A stretch of DNA of 64,000 nucleotides from Clostridia bacterium (lineage in GTDB: Bacteria; Acidobacteriota; Terriglobia; Terriglobales; Acidobacteriaceae): positions 1 to 64,000 of the forward strand of contig DATMYA010000014.1 of assembly GCA_035561135.1 (NCBI GenBank). Direction: 5' to 3'. Under the pieces are notes generated by a model. It was not told the DNA's origin. It searched no databases and was given only the letters and a program-made list of their open reading frames with translations. The position numbers were made by a program, and so were the translations under genes. Of the stretch, positions 25,304 to 34,750 are shown one piece after another; positions within the stretch are counted from its first letter, which is position 1, and each line of letters starts with the position of its first letter.

Positions 25304-26653
25304 ATGCGCTCGCGATCTACTTACATCATCGCGCTCGGGTTTGGGATTCTGGTTACGCTAATCGGGATTCTTGGGATCGGTGCGGTGCGCCGTGCGAAAA
25401 CCATTTATAGAGAGATGGAGCACACCCAGAACACGTATCTGCGGACAGAATCGTTTCGCCGTGACATCGTGTCGGACATGTACCTCGCAGATATCCTGAT
25501 TCGAGATTATTTACTGGATCCGTCGCCGCAGAATGTGAGGTCGCATCGTGAGCAATTACTCGTCATTCGCGCTTCTCTGCAGGAGCGATTGGACAAACTC
25601 TCGGCTGAACGAGGCCAACCTGCAACTCCAGGACTCATGCGCCTTCAAGATGAAGTTCAGGGCTACTGGGACTCTCTCGACCCAATCTTCGACTGGACAC
25701 CGAAAGACAAGGCGGAAATGAGCTGGGGCTTTCTTCGCCACAAAGTACTTCCTCGACGGCAGGCGGTGGTCAGTCTTGCGCGCGAGATTGCCAGGGCAAA
25801 CCGGGAAAATCTGGAACACGAACAGCAACGCATCCGCGATAGCCAGCAGAACCTCCGGCAATTTCTGCTCCGCATGATGGGATTTTCTCTCTGCCTGGGA
25901 GTGATCGTGGCAGTTGTCACCACGTTCCGGGTCAGTATCCTCGAGAAGGAACACGAAAGGCAGCGCAAACAGATATTACGCACGGAGGACGATCTCAGAA
26001 GGCTGTCGCATCGACTCGTACAGGCGCAGGAGAATGAACGGAAGTCCCTATCGCGCGAGTTACATGACGAGGTTGGTCAGACTTTGACCGCATTGGGAAT
26101 GGAACTTGCGAATGTAGAGACCGCCGGTAGAACAGGGTTACCTGTCTTGCATAATCGGATCGAAGAAGCGAAACGGCTGAACAGCGAAGCGATGCGCACC
26201 GTGCGCGACCTGGCAATGGGTCTTCGTCCATCCATGCTCGACGACTTGGGCTTGGAACCCGCTCTGCAGTGGCAGGGCCGCGAGTTTGCACGACACACGG
26301 GTGTACCTGCGAGTGTTGTTGTCCAAGGCGATGTCGAGGCGCTGGATGATGCTCGGCGGACCTGCATCTATCGATTGGTACAGGAAGCACTCACGAACTG
26401 TGCTCGTCACGCGGAAGCAACGAAAGTTCGCGTCAGCATTGAACAGCGCGGGAGCGAAATCGAAGTCGAAGTCCAGGATAATGGAATCGGCTTTGCCCCG
26501 GATACTGCAGGTGTTCCGGGCGGACTAGGATTGATCGGCATGAAGGAACGGGTTCAATCCGTCGGCGGCAGGCTTAAGATTGCCTCCCGGCAGGGTGAAG
26601 GTACAAGTGTGCTCGCCACAATCCCAGTCGACGGTACGGGGGGTGTTGCTTGA
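25304..26653 (+). CDS. Membrane sensor histidine kinase (HisKA_3, NarL/DegS type)
   Basis: A 449-aa sensor. A first membrane segment at residues 8-27 and a second at about 190-212 flank a periplasmic four-helix sensor domain (about 160 aa, CHASE3-like in outline). A coiled coil then leads to SRELHDEVGQTLTALGMEL, whose His is the phosphorylation site of the HisKA_3 family, and an HATPase domain with QDNGIGF and GLGLIGMKERV. The signal is unknown. The response-regulator gene overlaps the stop by 4 bp (TTGA), so the two are coupled. Confidence 0.93.
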   Translation: MRSRSTYIIALGFGILVTLIGILGIGAVRRAKTIYREMEHTQNTYLRTESFRRDIVSDMYLADILIRDYLLDPSPQNVRSHREQLLVIRASLQERLDKLSAERGQPATPGLMRLQDEVQGYWDSLDPIFDWTPKDKAEMSWGFLRHKVLPRRQAVVSLAREIARANRENLEHEQQRIRDSQQNLRQFLLRMMGFSLCLGVIVAVVTTFRVSILEKEHERQRKQILRTEDDLRRLSHRLVQAQENERKSLSRELHDEVGQTLTALGMELANVETAGRTGLPVLHNRIEEAKRLNSEAMRTVRDLAMGLRPSMLDDLGLEPALQWQGREFARHTGVPASVVVQGDVEALDDARRTCIYRLVQEALTNCARHAEATKVRVSIEQRGSEIEVEVQDNGIGFAPDTAGVPGGLGLIGMKERVQSVGGRLKIASRQGEGTSVLATIPVDGTGGVA

Positions 26654-27303
26654 AGAAGACACGAATCTTGATCGCCGACGATCACGGGATTGTCAGAAGG
26701 GGGCTTCGCCTCCAACTCGAACAGCATGACAATTTTGAAGTGGTCGGTGAAGCGGAAGATGGACGTGAGGCGGCGCGCCTCGCTGAGGAACTCAGCCCGG
26801 ACGTTGTCATCATGGACGTGGCGATGCCTAACCTGAACGGTATCCAGGCAACGACGCAGATCACGAAGCGCAACCCCAAAACATCCGTAATCATCCTGAG
26901 CATGTATTCTGACGAAAGTTATCTAACCAGGGCTCTTGCTGCGGGTGCAAAGGGTTATCTCCTGAAAGACAATGCAGAGGTTGATTTGTACCGGGCTGTT
27001 CAGGTCGTCGCCCAAGGGAAACCATTCTTTAGTCCTGTCATCGCGAACACGTTGCTTGAGGATTACATGCGCCAGATGCAGCAGCGTGGACTCGATGACA
27101 GTTACGATCTACTCACCGATCGCGAGAAGGAAATTCTTCAGTTGCTCGCAGAGGGCAAGTCCAACAAAGATGTCGCTGTCGATCTGAACCTCAGCACCTA
27201 TACGGTAGAGACTCATCGCACACGTATCATGCAAAAGCTTGACCTCCATAGCGCAACCGATCTGGTCCTGTATGCTGTGCGAAAGAAGATAATCGTCTTC
27301 TAA
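26650..27303 (+). CDS. NarL/LuxR-family response regulator
   Basis: A 217-aa DNA-binding regulator partner of the kinase just upstream; TTG start overlapping that gene's stop. Receiver domain: acidic pocket in ILIADDH, phospho-Asp in VVIMDVAMPNLNG near residue 55, and Lys in AGAKGYLLKDN. The C-terminal helix-turn-helix is LTDREKEILQLLAEGKSNKD with STYTVETHRTRIMQKLDLH. Its targets are unknown; the adjacent otsBA genes are candidates by position only. Confidence 0.93.
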   Translation: MKKTRILIADDHGIVRRGLRLQLEQHDNFEVVGEAEDGREAARLAEELSPDVVIMDVAMPNLNGIQATTQITKRNPKTSVIILSMYSDESYLTRALAAGAKGYLLKDNAEVDLYRAVQVVAQGKPFFSPVIANTLLEDYMRQMQQRGLDDSYDLLTDREKEILQLLAEGKSNKDVAVDLNLSTYTVETHRTRIMQKLDLHSATDLVLYAVRKKIIVF

Positions 27304-27443
27304 AGGACGGTCCATCAACAACGTACGGCGTACAGTGCTTTTCCGGCGAAGATACGCCGGAGACGGTATAGCCCGAAGAATCACTCCAGTTCATAGTGAA
27401 GCCACGTCGAGGCCGACGCGAAAGCTCTGCACTGGAGATCAAC

Positions 27444-28238
27444 GTGAGTACTGCTGTCACTCGAACTAGTCAGGCGTTGCCGTTCTTCCGCTCCCCGGTT
27501 GCACCCCGTCGTGCACTTCTGCTCGACTACGATGGTACCCTCGCCCCCTTCGTCGCCGATCGTCATCAGGCTTATCCGTACCCACACATTACAGAACTGC
27601 TAGACGAAATCATGGCGCACTCTAAAACCAGGGTGATCATCGTTTCGGGCCGCCAGGCGTCTGAAATTCCACTGTTGCTCAAAACCGCCCGTCGCCCGGA
27701 GGTTTGGGGCTGCCATGGATTGGAGAGGATGCGCACGGATGGGAGCTCTTGGCGATCTCCCTTGGACGGCGCTGTAGAACGTGCGCTGGACGCTGTATTT
27801 GCCGATCTATCGAACAGGGGCTTTAGCGAGCTGACCGAAACAAAGCCGGGATGCGTGGCACTCCATTGGAGAGGTCTCAGCGCAAGTCACGCAGAGGCAG
27901 CAAAAGCGACAGCCTACAACTGCTTCTCCCGCTACGTCGCCGTTGGGGGATTGCGCATAGAGGAATTCGACCACGGAGTCGAATTGCGCGTTGGGTGCAA
28001 CAAGGCAAAGGTGGTCAAGACCATCTTGTCTGAATTGGGCGCCGATGCAGCGGTCGCGTATCTCGGTGACGATACTACGGACGAATATGCATTTCGCGCC
28101 TTGCACGGCCGAGGCCTCACGGTACTTGTTCGGCCAAGCTACAGGTTTACCGCAGCCCAGTATTGGCTACGTCCTCCGCACGAGGTTGAATGGTTTCTGC
28201 GTGACTGGATACAAGCCTGTACGGAGGTACAACCATGA
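27444..28238 (+). CDS. otsB: Trehalose-6-phosphate phosphatase
   Basis: HAD-family phosphatase removing phosphate from trehalose 6-phosphate, 264 aa. HAD motif I is LLLDYDGTLAPF; motif II Ser/Thr in VIIVSGRQ; motif IV is GDDTTDEYAF. GTG 27444 is preferred because GGAG lies 6 nt upstream; GTG 27396 is the longer alternative. Its stop overlaps the otsA start by 4 bp (ATGA), giving an otsBA operon for trehalose, an osmotic and desiccation protectant. Confidence 0.9.
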   Translation: MSTAVTRTSQALPFFRSPVAPRRALLLDYDGTLAPFVADRHQAYPYPHITELLDEIMAHSKTRVIIVSGRQASEIPLLLKTARRPEVWGCHGLERMRTDGSSWRSPLDGAVERALDAVFADLSNRGFSELTETKPGCVALHWRGLSASHAEAAKATAYNCFSRYVAVGGLRIEEFDHGVELRVGCNKAKVVKTILSELGADAAVAYLGDDTTDEYAFRALHGRGLTVLVRPSYRFTAAQYWLRPPHEVEWFLRDWIQACTEVQP

Positions 28239-29698
28239 GGGATACGTCGCGCCTGATCGTTGTCTCGAACCGCTTGCCAGTCACAGTATCGTGCTCTGGA
28301 GATTTGCGGCCAAGCTCCGGTGGACTCGTTACGGCTCTCGGCCCGCTACTGAAAACGATTCCGTCCACATGGATCGGCTGGACCGGAACAGATTATGCTC
28401 CCGGCATCGACAGCCAACTGAACGCAATGGACCACCACCAGCGCAAACTTGTGCCCGTGTATCTCACGGAATACGAAAAAGAAAAGTTCTACCTCGGATT
28501 CGCGAACCAGGTCTTATGGCCGCTGTTCCACAATATGCAGACGTTGTGCAACTTCGACGCCAGCTACTGGGACGCTTACCAGGCTGTGACTGAGAAGTTC
28601 GCTGATGCGGTGACGGCCAGCGCCATGCCGGACGACCTCGTTTGGGTACACGATTATCACCTAATGCTGCTGGGACGCTCCTTGCGACGCCGTCGCTTGG
28701 GATTGCGTCTCGCTTACTTCCATCATGTTCCCTTCCCTGGACCTGATACGTTCGCCACTCTCCCTACCGGAGAGACCATTCTTCGGGCAATGTTGTCCTT
28801 CGAACGAATCGGTTTTCAAACAAGTGGCGACCGGCATAATTTCCTTCAATGCCTTCGTAATGCTTTCGGCCGGCGGCTCAGGCTCCTGCGCCGGAGAGAG
28901 GAACTCGTGGTGCAGTTCGAGGGTACTTCGACCTCGCTGCTCACCTCCCCTATAGGGATTGACTCGCAGAAATTTGCGACTCTCGCCGGTTCCTCAGAGG
29001 TGGCCGTACAGATGCAATCGTTGGATTCGGCCTTCCGCGGCAGCAGAATGATGCTGGGCGTCGATCGGCTTGATTACACCAAGGGAGTGCCCCAGAGACT
29101 CTCTGCTTACAAAATGCTGCTCGAGCAGCATCCCGAACTACAGGGCGAACTGGTGCTCCTGCAACTGATTATCCCAAGCAGAGAGGAAGTACCTGAATAC
29201 GAATCGTTAAGACTGTCAGTCGAGCGGCAGATCAGCGAGATTAATGGCACGTTCGGACGCCCACGATGGACGCCAATCGTGTACATGCATCGGAGTATTC
29301 CGTGTGAAGAATTGGTCGCGCTCTACCGATCCGCAACGGCAATGCTGGTAACGTCGCTTAAGGATGGTATGAACTTGGTTGCAAAAGAGTTTTGTGCATC
29401 CAAGGTGGACCAATCAGGAGTGCTGGTTCTGAGTAAATTCGCAGGCGCATCGCAGGAACTTTGCAATGGCGCAGTCCTGGTAAATCCGCATGACATTGCC
29501 GGATTGGCGCAGTCTTTCTTCACTGCACTCACGATGAGCCGCTCGGAAGTAAGAACAAGAATGGCGGCCATGCAGAAAGCCGTGATGCACAATGACATCT
29601 GGCATTGGTGTTCGTCTGCACTAGGAAACAACGTCGGTGGACGCTCGCGGAACTTTACCCCGAGAGCTGCACTGGCCAGCACGGTTGCGGTCGCTTGA
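28235..29698 (+). CDS. otsA: Trehalose-6-phosphate synthase (GT20)
   Basis: Glycosyltransferase joining UDP-glucose (or ADP/GDP-glucose) to glucose 6-phosphate; 487 aa, the usual OtsA length. Visible motifs: SSGGLVTALGPLL (donor loop), WIGWTGTD, WVHDYHLMLL, GVDRLDYTKGVPQR and LKDGMNLVAKEF. Together with the upstream phosphatase it completes the OtsAB pathway. It ends convergent to dinB with 130 bp between; no hairpin terminator was recognised there. Confidence 0.95.
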   Translation: MRDTSRLIVVSNRLPVTVSCSGDLRPSSGGLVTALGPLLKTIPSTWIGWTGTDYAPGIDSQLNAMDHHQRKLVPVYLTEYEKEKFYLGFANQVLWPLFHNMQTLCNFDASYWDAYQAVTEKFADAVTASAMPDDLVWVHDYHLMLLGRSLRRRRLGLRLAYFHHVPFPGPDTFATLPTGETILRAMLSFERIGFQTSGDRHNFLQCLRNAFGRRLRLLRRREELVVQFEGTSTSLLTSPIGIDSQKFATLAGSSEVAVQMQSLDSAFRGSRMMLGVDRLDYTKGVPQRLSAYKMLLEQHPELQGELVLLQLIIPSREEVPEYESLRLSVERQISEINGTFGRPRWTPIVYMHRSIPCEELVALYRSATAMLVTSLKDGMNLVAKEFCASKVDQSGVLVLSKFAGASQELCNGAVLVNPHDIAGLAQSFFTALTMSRSEVRTRMAAMQKAVMHNDIWHWCSSALGNNVGGRSRNFTPRAALASTVAVA

Positions 29699-29828
29699 GC
29701 TTCCGGCTTGACGCGTTGCTTGATCGCCCGTAATTTTCGCTAAGAACACAAGGCTCCCAGCGCGATTCAGCGCCGTGCCGTGGTGCGAGATCGAACTCCA
29801 ACGCGGCGTGAGCAGCTGCATGATAAAG

Positions 29829-31070
29829 CTACTCTTTCTTTTTTCCGGGCAGGGACGCCGGAGTCTCCTGCGTGCGCTCGCGGAATTTCGACTTCATTCC
29901 GATGGCGAGTGACACGGCGCCATCGCCGAACCTGTCGCGCATGCGGTCGGCTACGTTCAGCGCCTTCGTCCAGCGATCATGCTGGTCATTCGCCAGCAAG
30001 TCAGGCTGCGCCTCGCCTTGTTCGAACGACGAAGTCTGCACGCCCAACAAACGTACTGTGCCGCCATTCCAGTTGCCTCGAAATAGCTCACGCACGGCCT
30101 CGAAGATTTCGGTATCGACCTGCGTAGTCCGGCGCAGCGTGTGGGCGCGCGTTATGGTCTTGAAGTCCGTATAGCGAAGCTTGAGTTGCACCGTTCGGGC
30201 ATGAAGGCCGTGTTCACGCAACCGCCGGCACACCATCTCCGACAGCTTAGCCAGCATCGATTCCAACCTGCGCTCATCCGACGTATCTTCGTCGAACGTG
30301 TGTTCATGGCTGACGGACTTCGGGTCCTCCTGTTCGCCGACTTCTCCCGCGAACCACGCGCCTGCATCGAAGCCCCGCGCCTTCTCTCCGAGCGCGACCG
30401 CCCAGTCGCCCAGAGTATCGCGCAACGTTGCGTCGCTCATCGCCGCGAGCTGCCCAATCTGCCGAATTCCGAGCGCAATCAACCTCTCCTCTGTAACCTT
30501 ACCGACACCGGGGATCTTGCGTACGTCCAGGCGCGAGAGAAAACTCGCCTCCTCGCCCCGCGGTATCCAGAGCACGCCATTCGGCTTCGCCTGGTCGGAA
30601 CACACTTTGGCAACCATGCGCGATGTGGCGATGCCTATCGAGCAGTTCAGCCCAGTGTTGCGCTTCATCGCTTCGTGCAGTTGATGCGCGGCCCGAAGCG
30701 GCGGACCGTGCAAGCGTTCCGTGCCGGTCATGTCGAGATACGCCTCGTCGATCGACGCCATCTGCAGCGCTGGCGTGAACCCATAAAGTACGTCATGAAC
30801 CTTCTCGGAGTACACGCGATAACGTTCAGGATGCCCGTCGAGAAACACGGCCTGCGGACACAGCTTTGCGGCCGTGCGCAGCGGCATCGCCGAGTGCACC
30901 CCGAATTTCCTTGCCGCATAAGACGCTGCCGCCACTACGCCGCGTTCGTTCGCCTTGCCGCCAACAACCACGGGCTTTCCTTTCAGCGAAGGATCGTAAA
31001 GCTCCTCGACCGATACGAAGAAGGCGTCCATATCGACATGGAAATACGTTTTAGCTGGAATTTCCGGCAT
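29829..31070 (-). CDS. dinB: DNA polymerase IV (Y family)
   Basis: Error-prone translesion polymerase, 413 aa. Catalytic motifs HVDMDAFFVSVEELYD near the start and SIDEAYLDMTG carry the metal-binding acids. The helix-hairpin-helix thumb (VRKIPGVGKVTEERLIALGI) and a little-finger domain follow. The tail is lysine-rich. No LexA box was identified upstream. It is transcribed alone. Confidence 0.94.
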   Translation of the reverse strand: MPEIPAKTYFHVDMDAFFVSVEELYDPSLKGKPVVVGGKANERGVVAAASYAARKFGVHSAMPLRTAAKLCPQAVFLDGHPERYRVYSEKVHDVLYGFTPALQMASIDEAYLDMTGTERLHGPPLRAAHQLHEAMKRNTGLNCSIGIATSRMVAKVCSDQAKPNGVLWIPRGEEASFLSRLDVRKIPGVGKVTEERLIALGIRQIGQLAAMSDATLRDTLGDWAVALGEKARGFDAGAWFAGEVGEQEDPKSVSHEHTFDEDTSDERRLESMLAKLSEMVCRRLREHGLHARTVQLKLRYTDFKTITRAHTLRRTTQVDTEIFEAVRELFRGNWNGGTVRLLGVQTSSFEQGEAQPDLLANDQHDRWTKALNVADRMRDRFGDGAVSLAIGMKSKFRERTQETPASLPGKKKE

Positions 31071-31141
31071 TTCGATTACTGCGATTCTAGCCCACAGGAT
31101 GTGACCTGGCGCACACGCGCTGCATCGGTCGCGAAAACGAA

Positions 31142-31169
31142 AGGCTGGAGAAGTCGCCTTCCCCAGCCT
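31142..31169 (-). terminator. Intrinsic terminator after the S46 peptidase
   Basis: On the minus strand a 12-bp stem (31169-31158 with 31153-31142, one G-U pair) closes a GCGA tetraloop and is followed by TTTCGTTTTC. The mismatch is a wobble only in the minus-strand RNA, which fits use by the peptidase gene, whose stop is 18 bp away. Confidence 0.75.
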
Positions 31170-31187
31170 CTTGCTGCGTTCGCTGCT

Positions 31188-33317
31188 TTACTTCTTTGTA
31201 GCTGCCTTCGCTTTAGCTGCCGGAACTACTTGCGAAGCCTTAGCGGTGCCGCCCGTCAGTTCGTCCGCGAGTTCGGTCGCATTGTAGATCGTCCGCAGCG
31301 ACTCGATAATTGACCGCGAATCGACGTGGACGGCGCGGCCCTGCCGGTCGTCAAAGACGTAGTTCCACGGTAGCGACTGGATGTTGCCGTCGAAGATAAT
31401 GCCGACGACTTCGCCGGCCTTGTTTACCGTTGGGGAACCGGAGTTGCCGCCAATGATGTCGGCCGTCGAAACGAAGTTGAAAGGCGTGTTGAGTTTCAGC
31501 TTTGGCTTTGCATCGATCCACGACTTCGGCAACTCGTAAGGATCCTTGTTGCCGTGCTTCGCCGCGTGTTCGTATGCTCCGCCCATTGTGGTGGCGGACG
31601 GGATATGCTTGCCATCGGCGTCATAGCCCTTCACCGCACCATAACTCAGGCGAAGCGTGAATGTCGCATCCGGGTACATACTGGTTCCCCGCTCGGCGAA
31701 AAGGGCCTTCGCAATGAGCGCATAATTCTGCCGCAGCACGGCGTCTACCTCGTCGTCCATGCGCTTGCGAATCGCGCGTGCAGCGGGATCGATCTTCCGC
31801 ATGAGAACGATCAGCGGGTCAGTGCTGGCCTCTATGGCCTTGATGCCGCCGGTGTAAAGCTGCTTGCGCACATTCACCTGGTCGAGCTTTGTATTTGCGA
31901 TGGCTTCGCTTGCAACCTGCTCCGGCGTGCGGCCGCTCAAAACGCTCTTCACGACCTCGTTGTCGGCTCCGAGACGGGCACGCATTTCGGTGAGCGAGTC
32001 GGTAAAGGTGAGCGTCTCAAGGTCCTTATGGATCGGCGCGGTAGAAAACAATTCCTGCTCGAGGGACGCCAAGTTCGACTCGCGATATTCTCGCAACCGC
32101 AGAGCATTCGGCTTCTCGCGTTCTTCGGCAACACGCACCAGGTTGCGAGCGATGCCGTTCAGTTGGCCACGGAATCCGCCGCGATTCTCCAGGAAGGTCG
32201 ACGGCAGGAAAAGCTCACGCTGCACCTTAACTGCCTGCTCGATCGCCGGCCATGCGGTGCCAAACTCCGCCTTCTTCTTGGGATCGGCTTCCACCGAGCT
32301 TCGCAGCTTCTGTTCTTCCGAGGCCTTCTTGGCCATCAACTGCTTGTCCAGCAGGCCCTTGTACTGACCGTCCTGCGCCTTAAACGAATTCTCCAGACCG
32401 AAGATGTCTTCGCGAGCGATGCGCGCATTCTCTTCCGACTTGGCCGCAAATGCGTGCAGAACGCCGATTCGCCGCTTCAGGGATTCAAGCGTGAAGGGGA
32501 GTCGCACGTCGCGCGTGTACTCCAGTTGCGCAAGCGTATTCATGCGCTCGGTCCGCCCAGGATGCCCGGAGACAAAGATTAGATCGTTTTCCTTCACGCC
32601 GGTGTTCGACCACCTTAAGTAGTTCTTCAACTGTACGGGCTTGTCGTTCTCGTATATACGGAAGAACGCGACATCCAGGTCGTAACGCGGAAACTCGAAG
32701 TTGTCCGGATCTCCGCCGAAGAACGCGATTGGGAACTCAGGCGCGAACACTACGCGAACATCTGTGTACTTCTTGTACTTGTAGAGGTGGTACATGCCGC
32801 CTGCATACAGCGTCACGACGTCACAGCGCTGGCCTGTCTTCTTTGAGCAGTCGGCCTCCAATTGCGACATTAATGCACGCTGGGCCTGCCCGGCTTCTGC
32901 CGGGGTCATGCCCTTTTTCGCGGCGCCCTGCACCTGGTCCGTTACGTCCTCGATGCCTTCCAGAACGTTCAACTCTAGATCGGGACACTTCAGCTCTTCC
33001 GCGCCGGTGCGCGCGTAGAAGCCCTGCTTCATGTAGTCCTTTTCCTTGGTCGCCACACCCTGCAGGCAATCGGCGCCAACGTGGTGGTTGGTGAAGGCAA
33101 GGCCGTTCGCGGAAACGAATGAACCCGAGCCACCATTGTTGAAGCGCACCGAACCAAGCTGCAGGTGATCCAGCCATTGCTGCGTCGGCTCAAAGCCGTA
33201 GCGCGCCTTGATCTTGTCTTTCGGCGCACGGTTGAACAACCACATACCCTCATCCGCAATGGCGCCCGTAGCCAGCAGACATAGCAGGGCCGTCAATAAC
33301 AGAAATCTTTTCCTCAT
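31188..33317 (-). CDS. S46 family dipeptidyl peptidase (DPP7/DPP11-like)
   Basis: A 709-aa exported serine exopeptidase cleaving dipeptides from N-termini. Signal peptide MRKRFLLLTALLCLLATGAI. The chymotrypsin-like catalytic parts are visible: His in LAFTNHHVGADCLQG and Ser in IIGGNSGSPTVNKAGEVVG. The S46-specific segment FGGDPDNFEFPRYDLDVAF lies between. A long helical insertion sits in the middle, and an Ala/Lys-rich tail at the end. S46 enzymes supply amino acids by peptide use in periplasm, so this gene fits with the subtilisin and M16 peptidases of the window. Confidence 0.94.
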   Translation of the reverse strand: MRKRFLLLTALLCLLATGAIADEGMWLFNRAPKDKIKARYGFEPTQQWLDHLQLGSVRFNNGGSGSFVSANGLAFTNHHVGADCLQGVATKEKDYMKQGFYARTGAEELKCPDLELNVLEGIEDVTDQVQGAAKKGMTPAEAGQAQRALMSQLEADCSKKTGQRCDVVTLYAGGMYHLYKYKKYTDVRVVFAPEFPIAFFGGDPDNFEFPRYDLDVAFFRIYENDKPVQLKNYLRWSNTGVKENDLIFVSGHPGRTERMNTLAQLEYTRDVRLPFTLESLKRRIGVLHAFAAKSEENARIAREDIFGLENSFKAQDGQYKGLLDKQLMAKKASEEQKLRSSVEADPKKKAEFGTAWPAIEQAVKVQRELFLPSTFLENRGGFRGQLNGIARNLVRVAEEREKPNALRLREYRESNLASLEQELFSTAPIHKDLETLTFTDSLTEMRARLGADNEVVKSVLSGRTPEQVASEAIANTKLDQVNVRKQLYTGGIKAIEASTDPLIVLMRKIDPAARAIRKRMDDEVDAVLRQNYALIAKALFAERGTSMYPDATFTLRLSYGAVKGYDADGKHIPSATTMGGAYEHAAKHGNKDPYELPKSWIDAKPKLKLNTPFNFVSTADIIGGNSGSPTVNKAGEVVGIIFDGNIQSLPWNYVFDDRQGRAVHVDSRSIIESLRTIYNATELADELTGGTAKASQVVPAAKAKAATKK

Positions 33318-33532
33318 CGTGATTGCGCTCCACGGAGCGGAAGGAAATGCTCCCTCTACGCTCCACCGGTCAGTCCGGGCGAAACATCATATTCTCTTAG
33401 ACGACAGGAAGCCAAATCCGATAGGAGCCACAAGCGGATCAACCCCCGAATCGGTCGCGCGAGTAGCTGTCGTGAAAGTCCAACGACTGGCTGGCATCGA
33501 CACGTGTGCGGCTTGCATCCTCTAAGAAAGAG

Positions 33533-33563
33533 GCTGCTGAAACAAAGTCAACGTTTCAGCAGC
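33533..33563. other. Perfect 11-bp hairpin in the leader of the SDR gene
   Basis: GCTGCTGAAAC (33533-33543) and GTTTCAGCAGC (33553-33563) enclose a 9-nt loop. It lies 36 bp before the SDR start codon. No U-run follows, so it is not an obvious terminator; it could be a leader structure or dispersed repeat. The rest of 33318-33598 shows no gene. Confidence 0.5.
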
Positions 33564-33598
33564 ACAGCATGAAGGATAATTCGCTAAACGGAGCCGCC

Positions 33599-34624
33599 AT
33601 GAGCGCATCGGAGATCGTCGTTATTACCGGTGCTTCCGCTGGAGTGGGACGCGCAACCGCCCAGGCATTCGCTCGCCGTAAGGCTAACGTCGCCCTTATA
33701 GCCCGCGGCAGCGAGGGACTCGAGGGCGCTCGCCGCGATGTCGAGTCCCTGGGTGGACGTGCGCTGGTGCTGCCGGCCGACGTTGCCAACGCAGATCAGG
33801 TCGAAGCCGCAGCCGAGCGCGTGCAGCGCGAGTGGGGACGCATCGACATCTGGGTGAATAACGCCATGGCCTCCGTCTTCTCAGCGGTGAAAGAAATGAC
33901 AGCGGCCGAGTTCCGGCGCGTGACCGAGGTCACGTATCTTGGATACGTGCACGGCACGCTTGCGGCGCTTAAGCGAATGCTGCCGCGTAATCGCGGAACC
34001 ATCGTGCAGGTCGGCAGCGCCCTCGCATATCGCAGCATCCCGCTGCAGTCAGCATATTGTGCCGCCAAGCACGCTATTATCGGCTTCACGGACTCTTTGC
34101 GCTGCGAACTCATCCACGACCACAGCGACCTGCATCTGACAGTCGTGCACTTGCCGGCCCTCAACACGCCACAGTTTAACTGGGTGAAGAGCCGGTTACC
34201 TCGAAAGCCGCAGCCGGTGCCGCCCATCTATCAACCCGAAGTCGCGGCCGAAGCTATCTATTTCGCCGCACATCACAAGCGTCGTGAAATGTACGTCAGT
34301 CTGCCAACATTCATGGCGATCTGGGGACAGAAGTTTATCCCCGGTCTGCTCGATCACTACCTTGGCAGAACCGGCTACGAGTCGCAGCAATACGACGGAG
34401 CGGCCGACCCGAACCGGCTCGACAATCTTTGGGAGCCTGTACCTCGCGATTATGGCGCGCACGGCGACTTCGATGCGCGAGCATCGTATAGCAGTTATGA
34501 ACTGTTGTTGAGCAGAAATCGTTGGCTGGCGGCACTAGCGATACTTGGAACGGCTGCGGCTGCCTTCAAGGCTTTGCGACGCCCTGAGCCGAGCATAGCC
34601 GATATCATGCGCAAGGCCGCGTGA
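33599..34624 (+). CDS. Short-chain dehydrogenase/reductase
   Basis: NAD(P)-dependent oxidoreductase, 341 aa. ATG 33599 is chosen: GGAG is 5-6 nt upstream and the Rossmann motif VVITGASAGVGRATAQ follows immediately. The catalytic Ser-Tyr-Lys set is in VGSALAY and SAYCAAKHA. NNAM (a variant of NNAG) marks the classical SDR fold. The C-terminal extension of about 90 residues, ending in a hydrophobic helix (LAALAILGTAAAAF), suggests membrane association. Substrate unknown. Confidence 0.88.
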   Translation: MSASEIVVITGASAGVGRATAQAFARRKANVALIARGSEGLEGARRDVESLGGRALVLPADVANADQVEAAAERVQREWGRIDIWVNNAMASVFSAVKEMTAAEFRRVTEVTYLGYVHGTLAALKRMLPRNRGTIVQVGSALAYRSIPLQSAYCAAKHAIIGFTDSLRCELIHDHSDLHLTVVHLPALNTPQFNWVKSRLPRKPQPVPPIYQPEVAAEAIYFAAHHKRREMYVSLPTFMAIWGQKFIPGLLDHYLGRTGYESQQYDGAADPNRLDNLWEPVPRDYGAHGDFDARASYSSYELLLSRNRWLAALAILGTAAAAFKALRRPEPSIADIMRKAA

Positions 34625-34660
34625 TTCGCGACTGGTCTGTTGCTGAGTTTGTCCGGAAAG

Positions 34661-34692
34661 GAAAATTGGAGCGAGCCGGGAGACTCGCTCCA
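34661..34692 (-). terminator. Intrinsic terminator of the nifJ-DHOD operon
   Basis: TGGAGCGAG (34667-34675) and CTCGCTCCA (34684-34692) form a 9-bp stem. In minus-strand RNA the tail reads ATTTTCC, giving a short U-run about 60 bp after the flavoprotein stop. The plus strand lacks a U-run. Confidence 0.65.
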
Positions 34693-34750
34693 TTGAAAGG
34701 TCCTGGTTCACGCTTCGCACAGCCGACCCTTCGTTGTCGGCGGCACGAAG

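Noticed and set aside
29699-29828. Possible tRNA in the otsA-dinB gap
   Set aside because: A sequence like GAGATCGAACTCC resembles a T-arm slightly, but no cloverleaf or CCA end can be drawn.
30141-31313. 390-codon open frame on the plus strand
   Set aside because: Antisense to dinB and the S46 peptidase.
33318-33598. A gene starting at 33506 for the SDR protein
   Set aside because: The longer start adds a non-conserved tail overlapping the hairpin, while ATG 33599 has a proper ribosome site.
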